Shown one piece after another: positions 47,716 to 58,864 of a stretch of DNA of 64,000 nt; position 1 is the first letter of the stretch; the number at the start of each line of letters is the position of its first letter. Below the pieces are notes generated by a model. It made no database searches, had not been told where the DNA came from, and saw only the letters and a program-made list of their open reading frames with translations. Location of the stretch: positions 1,672,357 to 1,736,356 of the forward strand of contig NZ_LT594785.1 of NCBI RefSeq assembly GCF_900091705.1, written 5' to 3'. This DNA comes from Clostridium mediterraneense. Its GTDB lineage: Bacteria; Bacillota; Clostridia; Clostridiales; Clostridiaceae. The position numbers were made by a program, and so were the translations under genes.

Positions 47716-49374
47716 TTATAGCGCTAAGAAAGCTTCAAATCTTTCCTTAACTTTTTCTTCTCCAAGTATTTGCATTATTGTGTAAAGGTCTGGTGTATTA
47801 GTTCTGTGAGTTACAGCTGCTCTTACTGCTCCTGCAACATCTGAAACCATTCCCTTAAATGATTCTGGATTAGCTTTATATGCTTTTCTATCTGTTGCAT
47901 ATCCAAGTTCTACAGCAACTTCTTTTAATTGTTCAAACCATGCTGTAGCATCTTTACTAAAGTCATATACTTTTGAATAAACTTCTATAATGCTCTTAGC
48001 ATCTTCAAGTTCCATTCCTTTTGGAAGTTCAACATTTTCTGCTGTTTCCTTATTAAATAATTCATCATATAAGTAGAAGATATTTGCTCTTACTTCACTC
48101 CAGTTACCATAGTCTTTTCTTGGCTTAGCACCTTCTCTATCTATGTTTATCATAGCTATAGTAATATCTTTATTTTCTGAAACTAATCTAAACATTTCTT
48201 CGTCATACTCTTTAGCCCAAGCTTGATATAAATCATAAACTTCTGTAGCCTTCATCTTAGAAATAACTTCTTTACTTACATCATGAAGTTTAACTAAATC
48301 AAATAATGCTCCGCTCTTACTCATCTTATTTAATTCAACTGTGAATTCATTGTATGAAAGTGTCTTATTAGCCTTTCTCCAATCTTCAAATGATGAGTTT
48401 ATTATATTTAATAAATATTCTACAACTGATGCTGTTGGATAACCTTGTTCACTATAGTATGATACAGCACTTTCTGGGTCTTTTCTCTTTGAAAGCTTTC
48501 TTTTTGAACTTCCATCAAGCTTCATTATTGTAGGAACGTGAGCATATTTAGGAGCCTTAAATCCAAGGATTCTAAACATTTGAAGGTGAATTGGAAGTGA
48601 TGATAACCATTCTTCTCCTCTTATAACATGAGTTGTTCCCATTAAATAGTCATCTATTGCATGAGCAAAGTGATATGTTGGAAGTCCATCTCCTTTGATG
48701 ATAACAGTATCTTGAACATTTTCAGGGAATGAAACTTTTCCTTTTATCATATCCTTGAATTCAATTCTCTTTTCTTCATCTCCTGGAGATTTCATTCTTA
48801 TAACATATTCTTCACCAGCTTCAATTTTCTTTATAGCTTCTTCTGGTGCTAAATCTCTATATTTTGCATAGATTCCATAACATCCTGGTGTTATTTTTTC
48901 TGCTATTTGTTTTTCTCTTAATTCAGCAAGTTCATCAGCTGTCATAAAGCAAGGATATGCAAGACCTTTTTTAATTAAGTCCTTAACAAATGTATTATAT
49001 ATTTCAGCTCTTTGACTTTGCTTATATGGAGCATAGATTCCTTTTTCACTATTTTCTCCTGTAACACCTTCATCAAAGTCCATTCCAAAGTTATGCATTG
49101 TCTTTATAGTATCATCTATAGCTCCTGCAACTTCTCTTTTTTGATCAGTATCTTCAATTCTTAAATAAAAAATACCTTCACTTTGGTGAGCAAGTCTTTC
49201 ATTTATTAATGCAGCATAAACTCCCCCGATATGTTGGAATCCTGTTGGACTTGGTGCATATCTTAAAACTTTAGCACCTTCCTTTAATTCTCTTTTTGGG
49301 TACTTTTCAAAATAATATTCTGGTGTTTTATCAACATTTGGGAATATTAATTCTGCTAATTTTTCAAAACTCAT
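47716..49374 (-). CDS. gltX: Glutamyl-tRNA synthetase
   Basis: A 552-residue class I aminoacyl-tRNA synthetase that charges tRNA-Glu. The HIGH-type motif is HIGG (48-51) in [12 protein letters not shown] and the KMSKS-type motif is KLSKR in [12 protein letters not shown]. The protein is longer than the usual 470-490-residue bacterial enzyme, with the extra length in the C-terminal anticodon-binding part. The ATG follows GAAAGGAAG. It is preceded by a leader of about 200 bases with its own promoter, a terminator and a competing antiterminator helix, so expression is probably controlled by attenuation. Co-substrate specificity for tRNA-Gln cannot be told by eye. Confidence 0.94.
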   Translation of the reverse strand: MSFEKLAELIFPNVDKTPEYYFEKYPKRELKEGAKVLRYAPSPTGFQHIGGVYAALINERLAHQSEGIFYLRIEDTDQKREVAGAIDDTIKTMHNFGMDFDEGVTGENSEKGIYAPYKQSQRAEIYNTFVKDLIKKGLAYPCFMTADELAELREKQIAEKITPGCYGIYAKYRDLAPEEAIKKIEAGEEYVIRMKSPGDEEKRIEFKDMIKGKVSFPENVQDTVIIKGDGLPTYHFAHAIDDYLMGTTHVIRGEEWLSSLPIHLQMFRILGFKAPKYAHVPTIMKLDGSSKRKLSKRKDPESAVSYYSEQGYPTASVVEYLLNIINSSFEDWRKANKTLSYNEFTVELNKMSKSGALFDLVKLHDVSKEVISKMKATEVYDLYQAWAKEYDEEMFRLVSENKDITIAMINIDREGAKPRKDYGNWSEVRANIFYLYDELFNKETAENVELPKGMELEDAKSIIEVYSKVYDFSKDATAWFEQLKEVAVELGYATDRKAYKANPESFKGMVSDVAGAVRAAVTHRTNTPDLYTIMQILGEEKVKERFEAFLAL

Positions 49375-49449
49375 TTATATCTTCCTTTCAACACTTTTAT
49401 ATCTATTAAAGAAATTTTTATTTCTTTAATTTAAAAGTTATTTTCAAAT

Positions 49450-49492
49450 AAAAAAAAATCCTTCCATCCCAACATAGAATCAGGACGAAAGG
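49450..49492 (-). terminator. Attenuator terminator in the gltX leader
   Basis: On the minus strand CCTTTCGTCC pairs with GGGATGGAAGG (10 pairs including G-U wobbles) and is followed by nine T at 49450-49458. It lies 75 bases before the gltX start codon and after the predicted gltX promoter, so it would stop most transcripts before the gene. Confidence 0.82.
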
Positions 49493-49546
49493 TTGCCATT
49501 TACAATTTCATAATATTTCTTAAACTTATTAAGCAATAGCCCCTCG
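49486..49546 (-). promoter_or_regulatory. Antiterminator helix competing with the gltX attenuator
   Basis: In the leader RNA, CGAGGGG-CUA-UUGC (49533-49546) can pair with GCAA-CCUUUCG (49486-49496), leaving CUA bulged and looping out the sequence between. The 3' arm of this helix is the 5' arm of the terminator, so the two are mutually exclusive. The signal that chooses between them is unknown. Confidence 0.6.
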
Positions 49547-49578
49547 ACGTTTCTAACTATTCTTATTTATCAACTAAT

Positions 49579-49607
49579 ATTATAAAGCTATAAACTTTTG
49601 TTGTAAA
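49579..49607 (-). promoter_or_regulatory. Promoter of the gltX leader transcript
   Basis: TTTACA and a perfect TATAAT on the minus strand are separated by 17 bases. Transcription would start about 110 bases before the attenuator stem ends. Confidence 0.75.
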
Positions 49608-49638
49608 TGATTTTTACAAATTTATTCTATAATATTTA

Positions 49639-50301
49639 CTATACATACTTAGCTATAAGGAATTTTATATTAATTCCCTTTGCTGAAAACATATCTTCAT
49701 GTTCTGTTGTTATATTTCCTTTAAAATCACTATTATGTAAATCATAAGTTATATAGTTTATTTCAAATCCTGATTCTTTAAAATATTCTAATGATTCTTC
49801 AAATAATTCATCATCATCAGTTTTAAATCTTATTTCTCCACCCTTAACTAAAAATTGTTTGTACTTTTCTAATTGTCTTGGATGTGTAAGTCTTCTCTTT
49901 TTATGTCTTTCCTTTGGCCAAGGATTACAGAAGTTTATATAAATTCTTTCTATCCTATCATCTTTAGATATAGCTTCATCAATTAATGCAATTTCTTGAG
50001 CCATTATTTTAACATTATCAACACTTTCAATATTATGTTCTTTAAATGATTCTTCTATATTTCTTTTAGCAATAACTAAAACTTCATCTTTTATATCTAT
50101 TGCCATGTAATTTACATCTTGATTTTCTGCTGCAAGAACTGCCATAAATGTTCCTTTACCAGCTCCAAGCTCTAAATGTAAAGGCTTTTTATTATCCTTA
50201 AATGTATCTTTCCATTTACCTTTATTTTGGCTAGGATTTGCAACAAAGAAATTACTTGCTTCTAATTCTGGTCTAGCCCATGGTTTTCTTCTCATTCTCA
50301 T
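49639..50301 (-). CDS. trmB: tRNA (guanine-N7-)-methyltransferase
   Basis: A 220-residue SAM-dependent enzyme that methylates N7 of G46 in the tRNA variable loop. The SAM site is [10 protein letters not shown] (about 43-52). The TrmB signature [22 protein letters not shown] and the [14 protein letters not shown] stretch are complete. The ATG at 50301 follows GGAG at 12 bases; a second in-frame ATG lies two codons on. It is transcribed 61 bases after glpK in the same direction and ends just before the gltX promoter region. Confidence 0.95.
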   Translation of the reverse strand: MRMRRKPWARPELEASNFFVANPSQNKGKWKDTFKDNKKPLHLELGAGKGTFMAVLAAENQDVNYMAIDIKDEVLVIAKRNIEESFKEHNIESVDNVKIMAQEIALIDEAISKDDRIERIYINFCNPWPKERHKKRRLTHPRQLEKYKQFLVKGGEIRFKTDDDELFEESLEYFKESGFEINYITYDLHNSDFKGNITTEHEDMFSAKGINIKFLIAKYV

Positions 50302-50362
50302 GTTTAAACATCACTCCAGTATTATTATTCGTTCTTAATTATACAGATTTATAAATTTTCTA

Positions 50363-51973
<1,611 letters not shown>

Positions 51974-52107
51974 TCAAAATTCTATTTTTATAAAAATTTA
52001 ATACATAACATATATCTTTATTAATAAGATTCTTAAATATTTTTTGATTTATAGAACTATTAGAGTTACACTTATATAAGTTAATATTTTATCTAGGAGG
52101 TTAGCTC

Positions 52108-53184
52108 ATGACTACTAAACATGGTGCAAATATTTTTGAACTTTGTGAATTATATGGATTTAAAAAAGAAGAGCTTATGGATTTCAGTTCTAATATAAAT
52201 CCTTTTGGCTCATCAGAAAAAGCAAAAAATTATATAGTAAATAATATAGATATGGTATCTTTATATCCTGACCCTGAATATAAAAAATTAAAAGAAAGTA
52301 TTAGCTCATATTGTCTTTGTAAAAAAGAGAATATCTTACTTGGAAGTGGTGCTACAGAACTTATATCATCATTTATTTCTTTTATAGAGCCTAAAAAAGC
52401 ATTACTTCTCTCTCCATCTTATTCTGAATATGAAAAAGAATTAAATAAAATTTCTTGTGATATATCTAAATATTTTGCAAAAGAAGAATTAGATTTTAAA
52501 ATAGATGTAGATGATTTAATTAAAGAAATAAATAAAGAAAAGTTTGAACTTATAATAATATGTAATCCAAACAACCCAACTGGATTTGCTTTTAATAAAG
52601 AAGAATTAAAAAAACTTCTTCAAAATACAAACACATTTGTAATGGTTGATGAAACTTATATAGAATTTACAGATATGAACTATTTCTCAAGTACTTCTCT
52701 TGTGGATGATTTTGAAAAATTATTTGTAATAAGAGGAACTTCTAAATTTTTCTCAACACCCGGTATAAGACTTGGCTATGGCTTAACTTCAAATGCAGAT
52801 ATACTAAATAATATAAGCAAGAAATTAGATCTTTGGAATATAAATATTTTTGCTACTTTAATGGGTGAAATAATGTTTTCTGATAATGAATACATAGAAG
52901 ATACTTCAATAAAGATAAAAAAAGAAAGAGATTATCTTCTTAAAGAATTAAAATCTCTTTCTAAAATAAAAGTGTTTGATAGCTATGGTAACTTTATCTT
53001 ATGTAAACTTAAAGATAAAGATTTAACTGCAAGAGAGCTTTATGAAAAATTAATAGCAAAAAAAATAATAATAAGGGATTGTGCTTCTTTTGAAGGACTT
53101 TCAGAATATTACTTTAGAGTTTGTGTCTTGAAACCTTCTGAAAATAAACTTCTAATAGAAAGCCTTAAATCTATTTTAAATTAA
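52108..53184 (+). CDS. CobD-like class I/II aminotransferase
   Basis: A 358-residue fold-type I PLP enzyme. The N-terminal HGANIFE...DFSSNINPFG and the C-terminal RDCASFEGLSEYYFRVCV match threonine-phosphate decarboxylase (CobD) more than histidinol-phosphate aminotransferase. The PLP lysine lies in RGTSKFFSTPGIRLGYG. CobD makes aminopropanol phosphate for the cobalamin side chain. No other cobalamin gene is present here, so decarboxylase versus transaminase activity remains open. AGGAGG precedes the ATG. Its stop codon overlaps that of the converging SNF2 gene by four bases. Confidence 0.8.
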   Translation: MTTKHGANIFELCELYGFKKEELMDFSSNINPFGSSEKAKNYIVNNIDMVSLYPDPEYKKLKESISSYCLCKKENILLGSGATELISSFISFIEPKKALLLSPSYSEYEKELNKISCDISKYFAKEELDFKIDVDDLIKEINKEKFELIIICNPNNPTGFAFNKEELKKLLQNTNTFVMVDETYIEFTDMNYFSSTSLVDDFEKLFVIRGTSKFFSTPGIRLGYGLTSNADILNNISKKLDLWNINIFATLMGEIMFSDNEYIEDTSIKIKKERDYLLKELKSLSKIKVFDSYGNFILCKLKDKDLTARELYEKLIAKKIIIRDCASFEGLSEYYFRVCVLKPSENKLLIESLKSILN

Positions 53185-56100
53185 TTATATTCAAATAGAT
53201 TTATAAGCTCCTCTTCTGAAAGGTTTGATAGGATTCCTCCATTACTTAGGTTTCCTGTCATAACCTTATCTATAATATCCTTTTTACTTTCCTGTAATTT
53301 TAATATTTTCTCTTCTATTGTCCCCTTTGAAATAAGCTTTATAACTTCAACTGTATTCTTTTGTCCTATTCTATGAGCTCTATCAGTAGCTTGATTTTCT
53401 GCTGCAGGATTCCACCAAGGGTCAAAATGTATAACTATATCAGCTGCTGTAAGATTTAAGCCTGTTCCCCCAGCTTTTAAAGATATAAGAAATACCTTTT
53501 TATTTTCACTTTCATTAAATTCATTAACTAAATCTAATCTATCACTAGCTTTTACCGAACCATCTATATATGAATAATCTATATTTCTTTCTTTTAAATT
53601 TTTCTCCAATACTGCAAGTACCTTTGTAAATTGTGAGAATAATAAAATCTTATGTCCTTCACTTACATATTGCTCTATAAGCTCTAAAGCCATATCTAGC
53701 TTACTATTTTCTCCCTCATAATTATCTATAACTATTGATGGATCAAGGCATAATTGTCTAAGCTTCATAAGATATGAAAAAACTTCTATCTTAGTCTTAT
53801 TTTCATCTTTACTACTCATCTCTTTCTTTAGTTCTTTAACATAACTTGCATATAATTTCTTTTGCTGTTTTGAAAGCTCTACAAAGAATTTTTTATCAAT
53901 CTTATCTGGTAATTCCTTTATTACTTCCTTTTTCTCTCTTCTTAAAATAAAAGGCTCTATGGCTTTTTTAAGTTCATCATAATCACTATTAGTATTTATA
54001 AACTTATCAGTAAATTTAGCTCTACTATAAAGATAATTAGGCATTATAAAATCAAATATTGACCAGAGCTCTAAAAGATTATTTTCTATTGGAGTGCCTG
54101 TTAAAGCAAATTTCAATTTAGAGTTAATATTTTTAACTGCTAAAGTTGTTCTTGCTGATACATTTTTAATATTTTGAGCCTCATCAATAATCATAATATC
54201 TAAATTTATATTCTCATAACTCTCTATATCATTTCTTAAAGTCCCATAAGTAGTTAAAATAACATCATACTCATCTATATTACCTATTATCTTTTCTCTT
54301 TCCCTTTTAGTTCCATGTAAAATCACTACTTTTAAACTTGGAGCAAATTTTTCAAACTCGCTTTTCCAATTATATATAAGAGCTGTAGGAGTTACTACTA
54401 GAGATTTCTTACCTTGTTCAGATAAAATAAAACTTATTGTTTGAATAGTCTTACCAAGTCCCATCTCATCTGCTAATATACCTGCAAATCCGTAATGACT
54501 AAGTGTCTTAAACCACTTATATCCTTCTACCTGATACTCTCTTAAATTAGCCTTTAGATTTTTAGGAACTTCAAATTCCATATTCTTTATAGACTTAAAC
54601 TTTTGTGAAATATCTTCTAAATAATTTTTTCCCTTTATAAAGTCTAGTTTCTTTTCACTTATATAATTATTTAAATAAAATACTTTATTCTTCTCTATTT
54701 TTATATTTTTATCATTAAGATTTTTTATAGAGTTTACATTATCTAAAAGAGAAATAAAATTATAAAGTTCTCTATTTGATAAATCTAAGAAACTATCGTC
54801 ATCAAGCTTATAAAATTTCTTATTATCCTTAAAAGCCTCTAAAATTCCTAAAACTTGTTTACTCTCTATTCCACTAATATCAAAATTAAAATCTAAATAA
54901 TCACTTTTTTCTTTTATCTCAGCTTTAATACTTGGTTTAGATACTATTTTATATTTCTTAAAGTTTTCAGAATAAAATACTTCACCATATTTCTTAAGCT
55001 TTTTAACTCCAGAATTTAAAAACTCAAATAACTCTTCATCATGTCCATTAAACTTATAAAAATCTTCGTTTTTTATAAATCCTAAATCATTTAAAGTATC
55101 ATTTATTTCTTTTTCCTTATTAAAATCTCTTATTATATATTTATTAGTTTTAGTATTAATATCTGTTTCTCCATAAGATAGCTTACTTTCTAATAATATA
55201 TTTTTTCTATCTCTATCAACAAAGAACTGAGCAAAAATATCTCCATCTTCAATCTTTTCTTTTATACTTTCATCTAAAATAAGATTGGAGCTTATACTCT
55301 TAAGTCTTGGAATAATTTCAGTAAATAACTCCATTCCTTTATCTTTTGGAAGTCTTATATCTCCTTCTCTTTCCACAATCCTATTAATCTTTGTAAAATA
55401 CCTTGACTGCTCATAACTTGGTATATATATATTTCCGTCATATAAAAATACACTTGATTCTTCTGAGATAGTTAAAACTTCATCTGTTCTAATTATTATT
55501 TGTTCTTCTTCCTTAATCTTAAAATTTAATGGTAAATCTTCATATAGTATTTTAATCTCATCCATAATAGTTCCATTTATAATTATAGTTGCATTATCTA
55601 TATCTAATAATCTTAAGATTGCTTTTATATTTTCAAGTGGTAACTTTATTGTTTTACCCTTTACTCCTATATTTTTTGAAGTTCTACTAGGATATAAAGC
55701 TTTAAATCTTTCAGTTAAAACAAACTGTTCTTCTATAAAACTTATAATATTTTCTGCTTTTTCTGAAAAATATTGATTTTTTATATTATATATAAATTGT
55801 TTTCCTAAAGGATAATCTTCTTCAGTCTTTCTTACTTTTATAAATTCATTTATATCTTTTAAGATATAAAGCTTGTCTTTTCCTATTTTAAAACTTAAAT
55901 CAAAATAAGGACTCATATTATCAAGGTTAAATTCTAAAATAGTCTCTAGATTTACTTTTTCTCTTTTATGAGTTTCTTTATCCTTAAATATCTCTAAAAA
56001 TAATTGATCTGCCTTTTTATCTTCCTTAAAATAATTTTTACTAGCTAATATATCAAAAAAGCGAAATACCGCTGCAACTAAATGCTTACATAGGTAATCT

Positions 56101-56399
56101 TTTTTATAGGAATATTTTTTATAATCTATACAAGAACATTGTGATTTTAAAAATTTCTTTGTATTTCTTTGAATTATAAAGTCAACATTATATCTTCCAA
56201 ACCCCTGCTCTGAAAATATTTTAGTCTCAACCTCTATAAGTGTATTTTTCTTTTCTATATTTAACTCTACATTTTTATTTCTAATATGTACCTTCTTCCC
56301 TCTAGAAATATTCTTCTCTGGGGTATTATAAAATAAATTTTCACTAAGTACAGAAATAATTTCTATATTATTTAAATCTATCTCTTTATAAAAACTCAA
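53181..56399 (-). CDS. SNF2-family helicase with SWIM zinc finger
   Basis: A DNA-translocating ATPase of about 1,072 residues. An N-terminal SWIM zinc finger (CxC...CxH, near residues 88-106) is followed by a bacterial SNF2-associated region. The Swi2/Snf2 motor starts with LADEMGLGKTIQT, then DEAQ, LTGTPIENN, and motif VI DRAHRIGQKN. It probably remodels protein-DNA complexes such as stalled RNA polymerase, as RapA-like enzymes do, but the clostridial SWIM type is not characterised. The start is taken as TTG 56399, since an AAAAAGGAGA site lies nine bases before it; the ATG at 56432 precedes that site. Confidence 0.9.
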   Translation of the reverse strand: MSFYKEIDLNNIEIISVLSENLFYNTPEKNISRGKKVHIRNKNVELNIEKKNTLIEVETKIFSEQGFGRYNVDFIIQRNTKKFLKSQCSCIDYKKYSYKKDYLCKHLVAAVFRFFDILASKNYFKEDKKADQLFLEIFKDKETHKREKVNLETILEFNLDNMSPYFDLSFKIGKDKLYILKDINEFIKVRKTEEDYPLGKQFIYNIKNQYFSEKAENIISFIEEQFVLTERFKALYPSRTSKNIGVKGKTIKLPLENIKAILRLLDIDNATIIINGTIMDEIKILYEDLPLNFKIKEEEQIIIRTDEVLTISEESSVFLYDGNIYIPSYEQSRYFTKINRIVEREGDIRLPKDKGMELFTEIIPRLKSISSNLILDESIKEKIEDGDIFAQFFVDRDRKNILLESKLSYGETDINTKTNKYIIRDFNKEKEINDTLNDLGFIKNEDFYKFNGHDEELFEFLNSGVKKLKKYGEVFYSENFKKYKIVSKPSIKAEIKEKSDYLDFNFDISGIESKQVLGILEAFKDNKKFYKLDDDSFLDLSNRELYNFISLLDNVNSIKNLNDKNIKIEKNKVFYLNNYISEKKLDFIKGKNYLEDISQKFKSIKNMEFEVPKNLKANLREYQVEGYKWFKTLSHYGFAGILADEMGLGKTIQTISFILSEQGKKSLVVTPTALIYNWKSEFEKFAPSLKVVILHGTKREREKIIGNIDEYDVILTTYGTLRNDIESYENINLDIMIIDEAQNIKNVSARTTLAVKNINSKLKFALTGTPIENNLLELWSIFDFIMPNYLYSRAKFTDKFINTNSDYDELKKAIEPFILRREKKEVIKELPDKIDKKFFVELSKQQKKLYASYVKELKKEMSSKDENKTKIEVFSYLMKLRQLCLDPSIVIDNYEGENSKLDMALELIEQYVSEGHKILLFSQFTKVLAVLEKNLKERNIDYSYIDGSVKASDRLDLVNEFNESENKKVFLISLKAGGTGLNLTAADIVIHFDPWWNPAAENQATDRAHRIGQKNTVEVIKLISKGTIEEKILKLQESKKDIIDKVMTGNLSNGGILSNLSEEELINLFEYN

Positions 56400-56524
56400 A
56401 AATTTTATTCTCCTTTTTCGTATATTCGTCATATATTAATTATTATCACATATCTATTTATTATTACAGTTATTTTTTATAAACTAATTACTTTATTTTT
56501 ATTTTAAGGGACTATTGACTCCTG

Positions 56525-56546
56525 ATACTTTAACGTGTTAAAGTAT
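56525..56546 (+). promoter_or_regulatory. Palindromic operator of the amino-acid ABC operon
   Basis: ATACTTTAAC and GTTAAAGTAT are perfect 10-base inverted repeats around GT. They begin five bases after a candidate -35 box (TTGACT, 56515-56520) and cover the spacer and -10 region. No T run follows, so this is a protein-binding site rather than a terminator. Confidence 0.7.
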
Positions 56547-56590
56547 TAAATAACTAAATTATAAAATTTTACCAATTAGGGGGTATTTTT

Positions 56591-57397
56591 ATGAAAGCTT
56601 TATTTAAACCTTTATTAGTACTTGTTGCTGCTATAATTATCGGAGCTATTTTATTATTTTCTTCTAATATTTTTTCTAAAGATACTAAAGCTTCTAAAGA
56701 AACTCAAAAACAAGAAAAGACAATAACAGTTGGACTTGATGATACTTTCGTTCCTATGGGATTTAAAGATGAAAATGGAGAAATTGTTGGATTTGATGTT
56801 GATGTTGCTAAAAAAGCTTTTTCAAAAATGGGGTATAAAGTTAAATTTCAGCCAATAAACTGGGATATGAAAGAAAGTGAACTAAATAATAAAACTATAG
56901 ATGCTATTTGGAATGGATATACTAAAACTCCTGCAAGAGAAGAAAAAGTAGCTTTTACAGATGCTTACTTTAAAAATACACAAGCTATTATTACTTTAAA
57001 AGATTCTGATATTAATACTATAGATGATTTAAAAGGAAGAATTGTTGCTACCCAAACTGCATCTAGTTCTCTTGAAGCTATGGAAAAAACAGCTGGCCTA
57101 ATAGAAGGTCTAAAAAATGGACAGCCTATTTTATTTGACACTTTCAATGAAGCTTTTATGGATCTAGAAGCTGGAAGAGTTGATGCTTTAGTAGCTGATG
57201 AAATTTTAGCTAGATATTATATAGGACAAAAAAATCCTGAAGATTATAAAATTTTAAAAGATAATCTTGGTGATGAAGAATATTGCGTAGGCCTTCGAAA
57301 AGATGATACTAAACTTTTAGAAGAATTAAATTCAACATTAAATGAAATGAAATCTAATGGAGAATTTGATGAAATAAAAAATAAATGGTTTAAATAA
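56591..57397 (+). CDS. Polar amino acid ABC transporter, substrate-binding protein
   Basis: A 268-residue family 3 solute-binding protein. An N-terminal hydrophobic helix (residues 8-24) precedes the mature domain beginning TITVGLDDTFVPMGFKDENGEIVGFDVDVAKK. No lipobox cysteine is present, so it is either a secreted protein or stays anchored through the uncleaved helix. The usual binding motifs (WNGYTKTPAREEKVAFTDAYF, DLKGRIVATQTASSS) are visible. Cystine, glutamine or another polar amino acid is possible. It heads an operon with the permease (22 bases on) and the ATPase genes, under the palindromic operator at 56525-56546. Confidence 0.9.
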   Translation: MKALFKPLLVLVAAIIIGAILLFSSNIFSKDTKASKETQKQEKTITVGLDDTFVPMGFKDENGEIVGFDVDVAKKAFSKMGYKVKFQPINWDMKESELNNKTIDAIWNGYTKTPAREEKVAFTDAYFKNTQAIITLKDSDINTIDDLKGRIVATQTASSSLEAMEKTAGLIEGLKNGQPILFDTFNEAFMDLEAGRVDALVADEILARYYIGQKNPEDYKILKDNLGDEEYCVGLRKDDTKLLEELNSTLNEMKSNGEFDEIKNKWFK

Positions 57398-57418
57398 AAA
57401 AATAAAGGAGTTAATTTT

Positions 57419-58060
57419 ATGGAATATATAGCTACACTAATGCCTTCTATGATTGAAGGTCTTATAATAACCCTTAAGGTTTTTGCAATTACACTATTAT
57501 TTTCAATACCTCTTGGAATATTAACTGCTCTTTGCAGAATCTCTAGTATAAAAATAATAAATTGGCTTAGTGGAATTTATATTTGGATAATGAGAGGAAC
57601 TCCTTTATTACTTCAACTTGTTATTATATTTTTTGGACTACCTTTACTCGGTATTAATTTCGATAGATTTCCAGCAGCTATTTTAGCTTTTGTACTTAAT
57701 TATGCAGCTTATTTTGGGGAAATATTTAGAGCTGGTATAAATGATGTTGATAAGGGGCAAATAGAAGCAAGTGAAATTCTAGGATTTTCAAAATCACATA
57801 CACTCACAAGAATTATTATGCCTCAAATGTTTAGAAAGGTATTGCCTGCTATTGCAAATGAAGTAATAACGCTTGTAAAAGATACTTCACTAGTATATGT
57901 AGTAGGTCTTGGGGAACTTTTAAGAGCTGGTAAAATAGCTAGTAATAGAGATGCTTCTCTTCTACCACTATTTGTAGCTGGAGCTATTTATCTTATAATA
58001 ATAGCTATTCTTACTATTGTATTTAATAAACTTGAAAAAAAATATAATTATTATAATTAG
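57419..58060 (+). CDS. Polar amino acid ABC transporter, permease (HisM type)
   Basis: A 213-residue inner-membrane permease with about five membrane segments. The EAA loop that docks the ATPase reads EASEILGFSKSHTLTRIIMPQMFRKVLPAI, and the N-terminal region GLIITLKVFAITLLFSIPLG is typical of the His/Glu/Gln/Arg/opine family. A single permease suggests a homodimeric channel. AAAGGAG precedes the ATG. It lies between the binding-protein and ATPase genes with short gaps, so all three are one transcript. Confidence 0.93.
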   Translation: MEYIATLMPSMIEGLIITLKVFAITLLFSIPLGILTALCRISSIKIINWLSGIYIWIMRGTPLLLQLVIIFFGLPLLGINFDRFPAAILAFVLNYAAYFGEIFRAGINDVDKGQIEASEILGFSKSHTLTRIIMPQMFRKVLPAIANEVITLVKDTSLVYVVGLGELLRAGKIASNRDASLLPLFVAGAIYLIIIAILTIVFNKLEKKYNYYN

Positions 58061-58072
58061 GGGGCTTTTTAT

Positions 58073-58762
58073 ATGTTAGAAATAAAGAATTTGAATAAAA
58101 GTTTTAAAAATACAATTGCTCTAAAAAATATTAATCTTACTATTCAAAAAGGGGATATACTTAGTGTAATTGGAACATCTGGAGCTGGTAAAACAACTCT
58201 TATAAGAGCTATAACAGGTCTTGAGAAATGTGAATCTGGAACTATTAAAATAGATAATAATTATTTAGTAAAGGATGGTGTTTACTGTTCTAACAAAGAA
58301 CTGGCTAAAATCAGGAAAAATGTAAGTCTTGTATTTCAAAACTTTAACCTTTTTCCTCATATGACAATAATGGATAATATAATAGAAGCACCTATTTATG
58401 CTATGAACATAAATAAGGCTGAAGCTATAAAAAAAGCGCTACCTCTTCTATCCGAGCTTGGAATAGAAGATAAAAAGGATAGCTATCCATATGAACTTTC
58501 TGGAGGACAAAAACAAAGAGCAGCAATCGCTAGAGCTTTAATATTAAATCCTAATTATATTTGTTTTGATGAACCAACTTCTGCATTAGATCCCAAAACA
58601 ACTAAAGAAGTTGCTAATTTAATAAAAAATCTCTCAAACGATATTGGGATAATAATAATAACTCATGATATGAGCTTTGCCAAACTTGTTTCAACAAGAA
58701 TAGTTGAAATAAAGTCTGGAGAAATTATAAATGATAATAGTTCAGATAAGTATTGGGATTAA
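58073..58762 (+). CDS. Polar amino acid ABC transporter, ATP-binding protein
   Basis: A 229-residue ATPase of the GlnQ/HisP type, powering amino-acid import. Walker A is GTSGAGKTT (about 33-41), the signature motif LSGGQKQRAAIARAL, Walker B FDEPTSALDP and the switch histidine in ITHD. It follows the permease gene by 12 bases with an AGGGGG site and closes the operon, which ends at the terminator at 58795-58842. Confidence 0.95.
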   Translation: MLEIKNLNKSFKNTIALKNINLTIQKGDILSVIGTSGAGKTTLIRAITGLEKCESGTIKIDNNYLVKDGVYCSNKELAKIRKNVSLVFQNFNLFPHMTIMDNIIEAPIYAMNINKAEAIKKALPLLSELGIEDKKDSYPYELSGGQKQRAAIARALILNPNYICFDEPTSALDPKTTKEVANLIKNLSNDIGIIIITHDMSFAKLVSTRIVEIKSGEIINDNSSDKYWD

Positions 58763-58794
58763 GCTAAATTTATAGTCTAAAAAATTTAATATAT

Positions 58795-58842
58795 AGGAGC
58801 TATATCAAAACTTATTTTTAATTTGATTTAGCTCCTTTTTTA
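58795..58842 (+). terminator. Intrinsic terminator of the ABC operon
   Basis: AGGAGCTA and TAGCTCCT form the outer stem, with ATCAAA/TTTGAT inside, followed by TTTTTTA. Confidence 0.82.
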
Positions 58843-58864
58843 TATTAAAGTTTATTTAAAACTT

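Noticed and set aside
49450-49577. A canonical T-box riboswitch in the gltX leader
   Set aside because: The leader is short, has no recognisable stem I or specifier loop, and the GGUGGNACCGCG core is absent, although UGGC and CGUCC echo it. Reported instead as an unassigned attenuator.
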